Shown in pieces: positions 22,233-32,859 of a DNA stretch of 64,000 nt. Numbering within the stretch: position 1 is the stretch's first letter; every line of letters starts with the position of its first letter. The notes beneath the pieces are model-generated. The model had not been told where the DNA came from and searched no databases. It saw only the letters and a list, made by a program, of their open reading frames with translations. Both the position numbers and the translations under genes were made by a program. This DNA comes from Rhizoclosmatium globosum (lineage: Eukaryota > Chytridiomycota > Chytridiomycetes > Chytridiales > Chytriomycetaceae). The stretch covers positions 62,001-126,000 of the forward strand of contig MCGO01000081.1 in assembly GCA_002104985.1 (NCBI GenBank), given 5' to 3'.

Positions 22233-24526
22233 ATGGCTTCAACCCTGGTTCGCATTGACTCTGCCGCAAAGTCTGAAAAACTGTTGTCATGGCAGCGAGC
22301 TGGAGCGCTTCAACAAGACGAAGTGTTCAACATTCATCCAATGTGAGCCAAAACGCCAAGGCAGTGTGGTGAAGTAAGAGCATCTCACGATATCACACAT
22401 TCAGGTGGAAAGCGATCCACGAAGGTAACTGGAAGGAAATCAAAGCACTTACAACCCTTCTTGTGCCTGATCCACAGACTGGCGAACCCGTTCGGCAAGG
22501 TTTATTACGGGGAGTTGAAGGCGAAACTGTCCTCCACGCCGCTATTCTCCTTCGTCGCCCTTACGAAATTGTCGAGAATTTAGTGAAGACGTTTCCAGAA
22601 CTCGTTAATGAGCCTTATGCTGGCGATAAGTATTTGGGTGAGACAGCGCTACACCTTGCTGTGGTACAAACATGCAATGAAACCTTCAATGATCCAAATG
22701 TCCCTAACGTTGTGAAGCTTTTGATCGAACATGGGTAATGCGCTGATTGGTGTAAATTGGATATCGACTAAATCATTTCCAAGGCCCGAGGACGAGAATT
22801 CGATTTTCTCAAGAATGGATCACTTTGTTACTATGGTCAAACAGTGCTTCACTTTGCCTGTATGACTGGGAAGGCGAATATTGTCGAATACCTTATCGAC
22901 AATAATGCTGATGTGAATGAAGTAACAGAGTTGACTGGAAACAACGTCCTTCATTTGTTGGCACAAGCGAAAGGAATGGAGACTCAAACATTCAAGAGAA
23001 TCTTTCAACTTCTCAAAACCAGAGACCCAGCCATGCTACAACAAAAAAATAACAAAATGGATGATGAAAAGCATCCAGGCGATATGACACCGTTTGAGCT
23101 GGGTGTTTTTGAGCAAAATGCGAATATCCTTGAAGGAATCAAGCAAATACTTTGGGATGTATGTTCACCCATCGTCTTTTTCACTTCTAATTCTAATACC
23201 AAAAAGTTCGACAAAACAGTTCAATACTTGGTCCCTCTGAACGAACTTGACCCACTTCTTCGGTCAAATCAAGACGACAAATTGAGTTTGATTGAACTCG
23301 CCGTCAAGAACAATGACAAGGATATCCTTTCTCATCCAGTTATCGATACAATCCTCAAATGGAAATGGAAGATGTACGCCCAGTATATTTTCCTCGGACG
23401 TTTCCTCGTAACGTTCTTCCTTGTCGCCGTAGTTTATACTCCCGTAATTTCGTTGCAACCAAGCAATTATGACCAACGACGGGGATATGGCAATTTTACG
23501 GATGGCTGGGAAGTTTTCCGGTTGATTTGGGAACTTTTGGCTGTCTTTGGGGCACTAATCCTCTTATTCTGGACCGCTTTCAACGATGCAGTGATCAAGA
23601 GTTGGAAAGTGTTAAATGAGCTAAATCGCTGGGAGTACATCAACAGATGGGCTTTCAGTCTCTTTATTCTTTCGATCCCATTGACGCGAGTTCTTGGTCA
23701 GATTCCAGGGGTAAACGAAACGGCGATGCTCAATGCGGAAAACGTTTTGTTCACGTTTGGAGCAATTGCGGGTTGGATTTATTTGCTTGACTTCGCCAAA
23801 GGATCTGAACACATTGGGCCTCTTATTGTGGTTGTTTGGAAAATTGTTACTAGGGACTTACTTCAATGGCTCTGGATTTTCATTCCGGTGTGTATGGGCT
23901 TTGCATCCGGCTTTTTCTTGCAGATGCAGGATGTTCCTATCGAGACAAGCTCGGTTAAAGATTGGGATCAGTTTATCGGAGCTGCAGTATGGACTGTGCG
24001 TTTCTTGTTTGGTCAAGCAGCATATGATGACTTCAGAGCCGCCAAAATGCCTTGGTTCACGTATACAATGTTTATTATTTATGGTTTTATCGCTGTGATT
24101 CTCCTGGTAAATGTTTTGATTGGTAAGGTTGTTGATACCTTCACAAACGTGAATGCAGACTCGGAACGCGTTTGGAGAGTCGAGCTTGGAGCTCTTATTA
24201 TGAGCATTGATATGCATTTAAGCAGCAAAGCCAAACAACGCTATCGAGAAAATTTTGGTTTGACTTCAATGGCTGCAGGTCGCGAAGGAATCAGATACTT
24301 TCAGTTTACAGAACATTGTGTTAAATTTAGAAACGGAGAAAGCACGGTGATGGAAGTACTTGTGAAAAGGGATTTGAAAGATGATGGAAGTGTTGACGAA
24401 CGAGTTTGGAAGGCAAAAGAGTTGGAGAACTGGCACGATTTCAGAGCCGGATTCTTTGAGATTTTGAAGAGAGTCATGTGGGGAGAGTCTCTGATTGGAC
24501 TCGCGGACGATAAAAGAAAGTGGTAG
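22233..24526 (+). CDS. TRPV-like ankyrin-repeat cation channel, copy 1
   Basis: The start at 22233 (MASTLVRIDSAAKSEKLLSW) is followed by about four ankyrin repeats (GVEGETVLHAAILLRRPYEI, YLGETALHLAVVQ, YYGQTVLHFACMTGKANIVE, GNNVLHLLAQAKG). A conserved linker FDKTVQYLVPLNELDPLL comes next, then six transmembrane helices from about 23370, a re-entrant loop (AAVWTVRFLFGQAAYDDF) and S6 (FIAVILLVNVLIGKVVDTF). The tail holds RYFQFTEH and ends DDKRKW*. Layout and the GETALHLA finger match TRPV-type channels, which pass cations in response to heat, osmotic or chemical cues. The pore loop lacks the canonical GMGD filter, so ion selectivity is open. There are three introns. The one at 23159-23206 is 48 nt with no stop, so it could be retained. 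The exon after the second intron begins one base short, at GG 22783-22784. Confidence 0.83.
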
Positions 24527-24740
24527 CTATTAATTTAAGGTTGTAGCTCCTATAACTTCTGACCTCATATGTTATGCTGAGAATATATTGAATTTTATCT
24601 CCCATTACTTTGAAATAATTAAATTTTACTTTATCTAATCAGGTTTTCCTTCACGCTTCGTTGAAGTAATTTTAACCATGCTTGGCGTGGTCGCCTTGGC
24701 GTTTTTTCTTTAATCTGTAGAACACTTTTGACCTCATCCA

Positions 24741-27380
24741 ATGCACCTCGGCCTTGTCCTAGCTGCCACAACCGCAGTAGCCTTCACTGTTCCGATTTCT
24801 CGACCAAGTAGAAATGCGAGCCTTCCCGCGCTGATGCAACAGGCTTTGGATCGCTACTCACTCAATGCAACTACTTTTAAGCGCGATGCCACGCTCGTTA
24901 ACGCGTTTGACCAGCTGTACACGGTCCCTGTATTCTTTGGATCATCGATGAATCCACTTCCACTGTCGCTTGAAGTTGGTTCTATTGATACGTGGGTGCG
25001 TGGAACTCAATGTACTTCAAACGACAACTCGTGTGGCGGCTCTCTTCCTGCTGTGGATCCATCATCTTCTTTGTTCCAAAGCACTGGATCTAGTTGGTCT
25101 GTGGACTTTGGACCTGGTGTGAATGGGCAAGGAACTGTGTTCAAAGGCCCAGTCTCCGTTGCTTCCCTTGCTACTTCGATCCAGTTCGGAATTGCAACCT
25201 CGCTGAATGGGTTCTCAAATCAAGAAGCGGGTCTACTTGGTCTGTCACCAACTGGTGATTTTGTTACTGGTTCTGGCATCAACTCGTTTGCCATCTACTT
25301 GGGTTCTAATGCAGACGGTGATGGAGGCCTCTTGTCAATTGACAAAGTTGATAATACCAAGTATCAAGGTGGTTTGCAATACAGTAAGTCGACCCATTTA
25401 AAGTGTCAGTGTTCTACCAAAACTCTTAAATTTGTTTGTAGTACCCCTCACTTCCCGAGACGCCTATTCCTTTTCACCAAAGGGAAGCTTTATTGTTAAT
25501 GGCCTAACAATTTCTATGAATGGTCAAACCGCTCTGGCCGACACCGGAACTGCCTTTTTGCTTGTCCCCAACGCCATAGCCGACCAACTCAACCAAGCAA
25601 TTGGAAGCTACGGTTACAACTTGCAAACCGCTCTATACCCAATTGACTGCAACATTGCTGAAACGGGTCCAACAATCACTGTTCAATTGGGTTCTGCCTC
25701 AATTCAGCTCTTCCCTCGTCACTACGTCATTACAAACAACGATGGCACATGTTTCTCTGGTATCTCGCAAATTGGTTCTATTGGTCAAAATGTTGTTGAT
25801 TACGTATTTGGTGATCCATTCTTGAGAGCTGCTTACTCTGTCTATGACATTAAAAACAACCAACTTGGTTTGGCCCAAGCTGTTCACCCTACTGTAGCTC
25901 CTGGTCCTTCCGGAAATCTTCAAATTCGTTGCGGAACTGATTGTAAGTCATTGGTTTATGGAGGTTTCTCAATTATGAGACTATAACTCAAATTTACGTT
26001 AGGGACAAACGCTAATGGAAAGTGTGGAACGCTATGTTCCACAGATGGGGACTGTCCCAGCGGAGAGCAATGCTTCGCCGATATGACGAATCTTGACGTC
26101 TGTGCCGCTCCAAAACCTCCACCACCGGCTCCACTCAAAACAATCGATGACTGGAGTGACTGCACAATTGGTGATACTTGTTCAAGCCTTGGTTTCGCGT
26201 GTTGTATCGCTCCGGCCGATTCAAATATTGGGAAAACAACGTGTCGTCCTTTTAACGATTGTACCTTTACTCCACCTCCACCGCAAGCTCCTTCCAGCCT
26301 TGTTGTCTTACCAGACTTGTACTTTGCGGGGCCATGGTTGAGTCAAGCTTATACTTCGCTTGCTGACTGTCCAGCATTGTGTTTGGCGACTCCAGGATGT
26401 GCTGGTGCCGATTTCTCATACGGAAAAGACGGACTCTGTACACTGCAAACCTCAATGAACGGCGGAAAATGGGTTGACTACTCTGCTACTACCTTCATTC
26501 CTGCTGGAACCGGAACCTTGCAAGGCGTTGATTACCAAGGCAACGATATTGGGTACGCGGACGCATCTACAGCAGAGGAATGTCGTGCGAAGTGTGCAGC
26601 GAATTTCAAGTGTGTCGCAGCTGTCTTTGTTGCCAGTAGTAACACTTGCTGGCTCAAGAGTGAGCTCAGAAACGCGGCGAGAAACGACGACCTTACTCTT
26701 GTGGCCGTTCGTTCTATTAATTGGGTTGCATTGGGGGGAGTTTATTCGGCTGGCTTTGAAATTAGCATCGATTCTGATACGTCTAACGCTGACTGCGCTG
26801 CAAAGTGTCAGAACACGCCATCATGTGTTATGGCGACGTATTCCTTCAGCAAGGGGAATTGCGCGCTTCAAAAGTCCAGCATTGGTGTTGGCAAGTGGAT
26901 TGATCCCAGCGGCGTTGTGTACCTTCCTAGTGGAACGGGTCAATTTATTGGGATCGATTTTGTCGGAAACGATATCTCTGGTCTTGCTGTTGGTAGTGCG
27001 GAGGATTGTAGAAACCGTTGCACAGATGTTCAAGCATGCATTGCGGGAATTTTCTACAATTCAAGCAAGTACTGCACGTTGAAAAGCGCTTTGACAAGTC
27101 CAAGATACAACGATGATGCCACAATTGTGATCCCGAAAATCATTCTTCCAAGAACTCCAAAAACCACAACTACCACAACAACGACCAGCTCGACCACCAG
27201 AACGACCACCAGAACGACAACCACCACTAGAACTACAAGTACTAGTTCTACTACTCGCACTACAAGAACTTCGACAACTACAACTGGTAAGCCACAACAC
27301 TTCGCCCTCTTTTTGCTTCTGCTATGACTGATGATTTGTGTCCAGGTTGCAGCTGCGTTTGTCCAAGAGATTCTCTCTAG
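24741..27380 (+). CDS. Secreted pepsin-like protein with altered first active site and apple/PAN-like modules
   Basis: A signal peptide MHLGLVLAATTAVAFTVP and a propeptide-like stretch precede an A1 aspartic protease fold. The second catalytic motif is intact (ALADTGTAFLLVP). The first, normally DTGSSDxW, reads LSLEVGSIDTW, so the catalytic Asp is Glu and the Thr is Val. After the protease fold (GDPFLRAAYSVYDIKNNQLG) come two Cys-rich modules. Four repeating units with CxxxC patterns follow (for example ECRAKCAANFKCVAAVF and DCRNRCTDVQACIAGIF), which I read as apple/PAN-like adhesion modules in two duplicated pairs. A Thr-rich, probably O-glycosylated tail ends CSCVCPRDSL*. There are three introns. 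The paralogue at 44102 keeps DTGSSDVW and lacks the modules. This product may be a non-proteolytic binding protein. Confidence 0.85.
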
Positions 27381-27739
27381 ACTCTAACCTCATCTCCTTT
27401 TTCATAGAGCCTCAATGCTTATATGCAGTGCTATTAAATAAAAGCTACATATCCTTATCACCCATCACGACATTCCGTAGTAAGTAGTTCTTTCATAAGA
27501 ATAACATAGCTGGTTTACGCAGCAGGATCTGAATCGCAGAAAATGGCAATAACTTCTGAATTGAAGGCCAAACTATAAAAATGGTACAATTTTTTCTGAC
27601 CTCCGCACTTTTCGGAAATTTGATTCACCGAAATTGTGCGGAGGCTTTCAAAATTCGCCTTTTGATTACAAAGTCCCTTCTATCCTGATCCTCGGCAAGC
27701 AACTCTTACCCAATCACACACCCTCAACGTGATCATACG
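27381..27739. other. Intergenic region with imperfect inverted repeat
   Basis: Between the protease-like gene and the first F-box/LRR gene, an inverted repeat occupies 27600-27644. The arms are CCTCCGCAC (27600-27608) and GTGCGGAGG (27636-27644), extended inward by TTTTCGG and CCGAAA with mismatches. It sits 95 bp upstream of the F-box/LRR start codon. Nothing else stands out. Confidence 0.55.
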
Positions 27740-28675
27740 ATGAAGCAACGCACAACCTTGACCAATCTTCCTTCAGAACTAGTTCAATCCATCTTCAACA
27801 ACCTTGACCCAACCCAAGCTCTCAAATTCCGTCGCCTCTGCAAATACATCCATCGATGCGTATCCGATCCGTTCTTCATATGGACAAACATGATACGCTT
27901 CGTGGATGTCACGGAGATAATGCATCAGTCAAAGAACAGGCTTTGGCTGAACGGAACACTCTCTCCCTACAACATAAACTGGTTCCAATGGCCCGAGACT
28001 CATCAATGCATATACGCGTATACAAGGTTTCGTAACGTACAACGCATCCTCTGGTCCGGTTGTGGGATCCTGGGGTCGATTCCATCTGCGATAGGGTTCC
28101 TTGATCAGTTACAGTGGCTCGATTTGGAAAACAACGGGTTGGAAGGTCCAATACCACGTGAGATTGGGTGTCTTGTAAATTTGGTTGAATTTACTGTTTC
28201 AAGAAACCGACTGACGGGGAGTATACCGAACGAGATTGGATACCTGGTTAAATTGAAGGTGCTTTCGGTGCATCATAATGAGTTGAGTGGAGGCATTCCG
28301 GACGAGATTGGGTTGTGTGTTGAGTTGGAGTATCTTGCGGCTGGGTTCAATGCGTTGACTGGTAAGTGCTTTACTTTTCTTGTGGGAGAATTTTGAGGGT
28401 TTTTTTGAGAGGGAGAGGGTTGGTTTTGTTCTTGCTTACATTGGATAGGGAGCATTCCTGCTACTATTGGACATCTACAAAAGCTGCAAGTGTTGGCTCT
28501 GGAGAACAATCAATTGAATGGTAGTATTCCACGGGAAATTAGTAATTTGGTATCGCTTTGCTACCTCACACTGGAGATGAATTGCTTTGTTGGAACAATA
28601 CCGCGGCAAGAATTGGACTCACTGAAACGTTTGCGAGTTGTTTTGCTGGATGGAAATCAGTTCAGTAACGTTTAA
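27740..28675 (+). CDS. F-box protein with plant-type leucine-rich repeats, copy A
   Basis: MKQRTTLTNLPSELVQSIFN begins an F-box-like motif (LPSELVQSIFNNLDPTQALK .. FRRLCKYIHRC). A spacer (WFQWPETHQCIYAYTRF) leads to five to seven LRRs of the plant-specific type, with the consensus LxGxIPxxIGxLxxLxxLxLxxN: for example GSIPSAIGFLDQLQWLDLEN and GSIPNEIGYLVKLKVLSVHH. One intron lies between ALT and GSIPATIG (about 28362-28448). It should act as a substrate adaptor of an SCF ubiquitin ligase or as a scaffold; the target is unknown. The closest relative is the next gene downstream, a tandem duplicate with the intron in the same place. Confidence 0.82.
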
Positions 28676-29104
28676 AGATGATTTTTTCTTATGATTCCTG
28701 TGTCTATTTTAAGGACAATAATAAAGCAAATGTGTCATGTTGCAGACGGCGGTTGTATGTCCCTCATCCTCAATCAAAGCTATGCAGTATATAGTTGTTC
28801 GAATTGGAAACTCGCCTGGAAACTGAGCCTCCAAGCTGTGTCGGGCAAGCCGACCGTCCGATCTCTCCGATCTCCACCACTGCGAACTTCACGTCCAAAA
28901 CAACTTCTTTTTTCACCGATGCTTCCTGTATCCCATTGATTATGCCTGTTTATCGTCTTCCAGAAGTAGTGAGATTAGAATACGTGCTGTGAACGGCAAC
29001 GGCGAGATACGACACACAATTTTCGGCATCACCGAGAAAAATCTTTCAAAACGGAGGACCTTCCGCCTTGAGTCCTTTCCTTTGTGCCTCCTCTGTTTCA
29101 TCCC
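28676..29104. other. Intergenic region between the tandem F-box/LRR genes
   Basis: About 430 bp with small ORFs that show no recognisable domain and no LRR pattern. I see no repeat or structured element. It should hold the terminator of copy A and the promoter of copy B. Confidence 0.4.
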
Positions 29105-30116
29105 ATGACAAACGGGTCTCACATCACGAACCTGTCTAAGAGTGGGCCTCGAATATCTTTGACCAGCCTTCCTCCAGAACTGGTCCAATGGATATTCACG
29201 AACCTGGAACCGTCACAAGTCCTCAAATTCCGCCGTCTTTGTAAATACGTGCGTACTTGCGTTTCGAATGCGTATTTTGTGTGGGGCAACGTGACACGCT
29301 TTGTGATGAAGGAGGCAGTGATGGAAGTGATACAGATACAATGGCTAAATGGAACTCCATCTCTGTCTGATATCGACTGGTTTCAGTGGCCTGAGATGTA
29401 TCAGTGCGTGTACGCCAATACGAAGCTGTGGGCTATACAGCGTATCAATTGGGTGAATCGAGGGATTGTGGGTGTGATTCCAAGCGCGATTGGGTTCTTG
29501 GGTCAACTGCAGTGGTTGCATCTTGAAAATAATGATTTAGCCGGGCCAATTCCTCGAGAGATTGGGCTATTGGTGAATTTGACGGATTTAACGTTGTCGC
29601 ATAATCAGTTCAGCGGGAACATACCAAAGGAAATAGGGTATTTGGTGAAATTGAGGATTTTGTCGTTGCATCATAATGAGTTGAGTGGATGTATTCCTGA
29701 TGAGATTGGGCTGTGTGTCGAGCTGAATTTTCTTGCGTTGGGGTGCAATAAGCTGACTGGTAAGCCTTCGTGTGAAAACGTTCAACCAACTAATGTAAAT
29801 CATTGTAGGTGAGATTCCAGCCACAATAGGCTGCCTTCAGAAGCTTCAAATACTCGCACTCGAAAAGAATAAGCTGCAAGGTAGTATTCCAAGACAAGTT
29901 GGGTTGATGAAATCACTGAGCTACATGACTCTGTCGGACAATAGATTAGAAGAGCCAGTTCCATGGACGCAATTAAGCTTCCTCCCTTGCTTGACTATTA
30001 TTCTACTTTCGGGGAATAAGTTTTGGAACGACAGTGATATGACATCGGAGAGGGACTGCAGATATTGCGTGGATGGACAGACTAGGATGAGCAAGCCAGA
30101 TTATTGTATAAAGTGA
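29105..30116 (+). CDS. F-box protein with plant-type leucine-rich repeats, copy B
   Basis: The first ATG in frame is 29105 (MTNGSHITNLSKSGP). The F-box-like motif reads LTSLPPELVQWIFTNLEPS and then FRRLCKYVRTC. LRRs include GVIPSAIGFLGQLQWLHLEN, GPIPREIGLLVNLTDLTLSH and GEIPATIGCLQKLQILALEK, with one intron between KLT and GEIPATIG at the same position as in copy A. The C-terminal tail is longer than in copy A and has two close cysteines (RDCRYCVDGQ). The similarity of order, repeat number and intron marks a tandem duplication. Function is unknown beyond likely protein binding. Confidence 0.82.
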
Positions 30117-30194
30117 TTGTAGCACGATGCATTAATAAGATATTTGTGATGTGTCTGCAGTCAATTTCTCTTTGAAAGTTCCAAACAAGTCCAC

Positions 30195-32796
30195 ATGGAT
30201 TCGACACTTGTTCAGCTTGAGGACATTCGAGATGTGCCGCCACAGCGCCAACCTCAAAGCGATGTAGACCGACGATCGACACAGACAATTCCAACGATGG
30301 CGATGAAGGACGGACTTCGGCGATGGTGAGTTGCCCCTAAGTCCACTCTCACTTGATCAATAACCTACTTGGACTTGGACTCGGTTATCCCTCCATCCAT
30401 ACACTATACCTCTCTATCTTACTACCCTACTGTCCTGCTTCCGTACTACCTACTCTCTACTAATCAATCCATAACAACCTACTAACCCTAACCACCAAAC
30501 CACACCAGGAACGAGCATTCGCAGTCCTGGCTCCTCAAAAACGAGCCAATGTGGAAAGCCGTTGCAACTGGGACACTCAGCGACATTAAAGAAACAACTC
30601 AGAAACTTGTTGACGTTGAAGAAGGTGGTGAACGAAAGTTTGTGAAAGGTCGTTATGAACGTGGCGGGGAAGGCGAGACGATTCTGCACATTGCCATTCT
30701 GTTTCAACGGCCCTACAGTATCGTCAAGTGGATTGTGGAGGCTTTTCCCTCCCTCGTTAATGAGGAGTATTTGGGCGAACGATATGAGGGTGAAACAGCT
30801 TTGCACCTTGCAGTAGTGCAGGCTAAAGACCATGACCCGAGTGACGATAACGTACAAAGTATCATTAGGCTTTTGGTGGACACTGGGTAAGTTGGGTTCT
30901 TCAAGTATTTAATTGGTGGCAAACTCACATTGTTATCCACCAGCGCCAACCCAAATTTATCTCGAGCCATTGGATCTGAGTTTGGTATGAAAGACCACGG
31001 CCCACTTCGTAACTATGGACAGACTGTCCTGCATTTTGCTGTCATTTCAAACAAACCAAAGATTTCGGAGTACTTGGTCCTACGTGCCAGAGCTGATATT
31101 ACTGCCGTCGACAACCTTAGTGGTGATAATGTTCTTCATTTGCTTGCAAGAAGCAAGGGGATTGATGCTACCAGCTTCATTGCCATGTTTCGATTCTTCA
31201 AGAATACTCAAGAAGACTTGTTGGATCAACCCAACTTTGACGGCAAGACTCCCTTAGCGCTTGGATTTGCGGAAAAGAATGTCTTCATGCTTGATGCCAT
31301 GAAAGAAATTCTTTGGGAGGTTAGTGTGTGTTTTTGGTTCGCACTCACAATTCCCATTTCTCACAAACATATGCTCCAGTTCGATAGAGTCAGTCGATAC
31401 CGAGTTCCTCTCAACGAATTAGACCCCCTCCTCGCTCAAGATATCGAAACAACCACCGAACCCACAAAAAGACCACGACGTAAGAGCCTCTTCAACAGCA
31501 AAACAATCGGCCAACAAAGTCTCATCGAGCTCGCCATCGAAAACAAGGACAAAGACATGCTCAACCATCCCATCATCGACACCCTCCTTGCATACAAATG
31601 GAAACTCTACGCACAATACTTTTTCATTGCTCGATTTGCTCTGGCTTTGGTGCTTGTGATTGGACTCTTTACTCCAGCTATTGCCATGCAACCAAGCACG
31701 TTCCAACAACGATGCACGTATAATAGCAATGACGTTGTTCGTCTGGTGTGGGAAATGATGACATTGGCCACAGGTGTCGGTCTATTCTGGATCTCAGCGA
31801 ACGACAGTAACCATAAATGGAACCGAATGGAGAATTGGCTTCGATCTACTTTTGGGTTGTCCATCTTCTTGATCCCCATCATCCGTGCCATTGGGTCTTT
31901 CTCAGGCCCTGGAGCCGCGTCCACTGCACTTGCGATTGAAAGCTTTGTGATTGGAGTTGCGGCAATTCTGGGGTGGATCTATCTTGTCAACTTTGCGAAA
32001 GGTTCTGATAGGATTGGTCCGCTTGTTGAGATTGTGTTTCAGATCGTGTCCAAGGACTTTATCGAGTGGCTGTTTATTTATATCCCGCTTTCGATTGGGT
32101 TTGGAACGGCTTTGTTTGCACAGTTGCAGAATGTCACGGGTGGTGCAGAGATTTGGCAGTCGTTGCCAGATGCTGTCATGTCTGCGATTCGATTCCAGTT
32201 TCAAGAAGAGTCTTATACGGATTTCCAGGCGGGAACTCTTCCATGGTGGAGTGTAACGTTGTTTGTTGTATATGGGTTCCTTGCTACGCTCTTGTTGTCG
32301 AATATTTTGATTTCGAAGCTCGTTAATACTTTCGAGAGAATCAACGAGGACTCACAACGAGTCTGGAAAATGGACTTGGCCCGTTTGATATTGAGTGAGT
32401 CTGTTTCCTTTTCTCTCGATTTCGAACCTTGTTGCTAAATTGCTTGGGTGTCAACCAGGTATTGACTTGCAACTCACTGCCGCACAAAAGCAACGATATG
32501 CAGAACATATTGGATTTTCGCTCACGGAAGGCGAAAATGATGCCATAAACGCCTCCGATCGACGATATATTCAATTCACTGAACGCAGGGAGCAAGATGC
32601 TAAAGGAAAGACCTTCCAAAAGGTGCTACAGATTTCTGTAAGCAAAAGCAACCATAGAGGAAGACATGATGACTATGTCGTCAAGAAGGATAAGGACTTG
32701 AAGCATTTCAGAGGAGTTGCTCTGGAGTGGGAAGCATTGCTGGTGTTTTGGGGATTAAAGAAGGACAAGAGCGGTGTGCAGCTGAAGCAGGACTAA
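30195..32796 (+). CDS. TRPV-like ankyrin-repeat cation channel, copy 2
   Basis: Exon 1 starts at 30195 (MDSTLVQLEDIRDVPPQRQ). A 183 nt pyrimidine-rich intron (30326-30508) separates it from SWLLKNEPMWKAVATG. Ankyrin repeats follow (GGEGETILHIAILFQRPYSI, YEGETALHLAVVQAKDHDPS, NYGQTVLHFAVISNKPKIS, GDNVLHLLARSKG), then the linker FDRVSRYRVPLNELDPLL. Next come S1-S6, with a pore region AVMSAIRFQFQEESYTDFQ and S6 FLATLLLSNILISKLVNTF. The tail shows YIQFTERREQDAKGKTFQKV and DLKHFRGVALEWEALLVFWG. This is the cleanest copy: every exon stays in frame. The product is about 800 residues. It should be a plasma or flagellar membrane cation channel, but ligand and selectivity cannot be told from sequence. 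Confidence 0.85.
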
Positions 32797-32859
32797 TTAA
32801 GATCTTATATACATGATAAAATAAACGATTAAATAGAGAAAGAGAAAAAGAAAGAAAAG

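Noticed and set aside
26821..27300. Val- or Cys/Ser-rich minus-strand ORFs opposite the protease-like tail
   Set aside because: They are complements of the Thr-rich ACN repeat codons and apple/PAN-like modules, which are the real coding strand.
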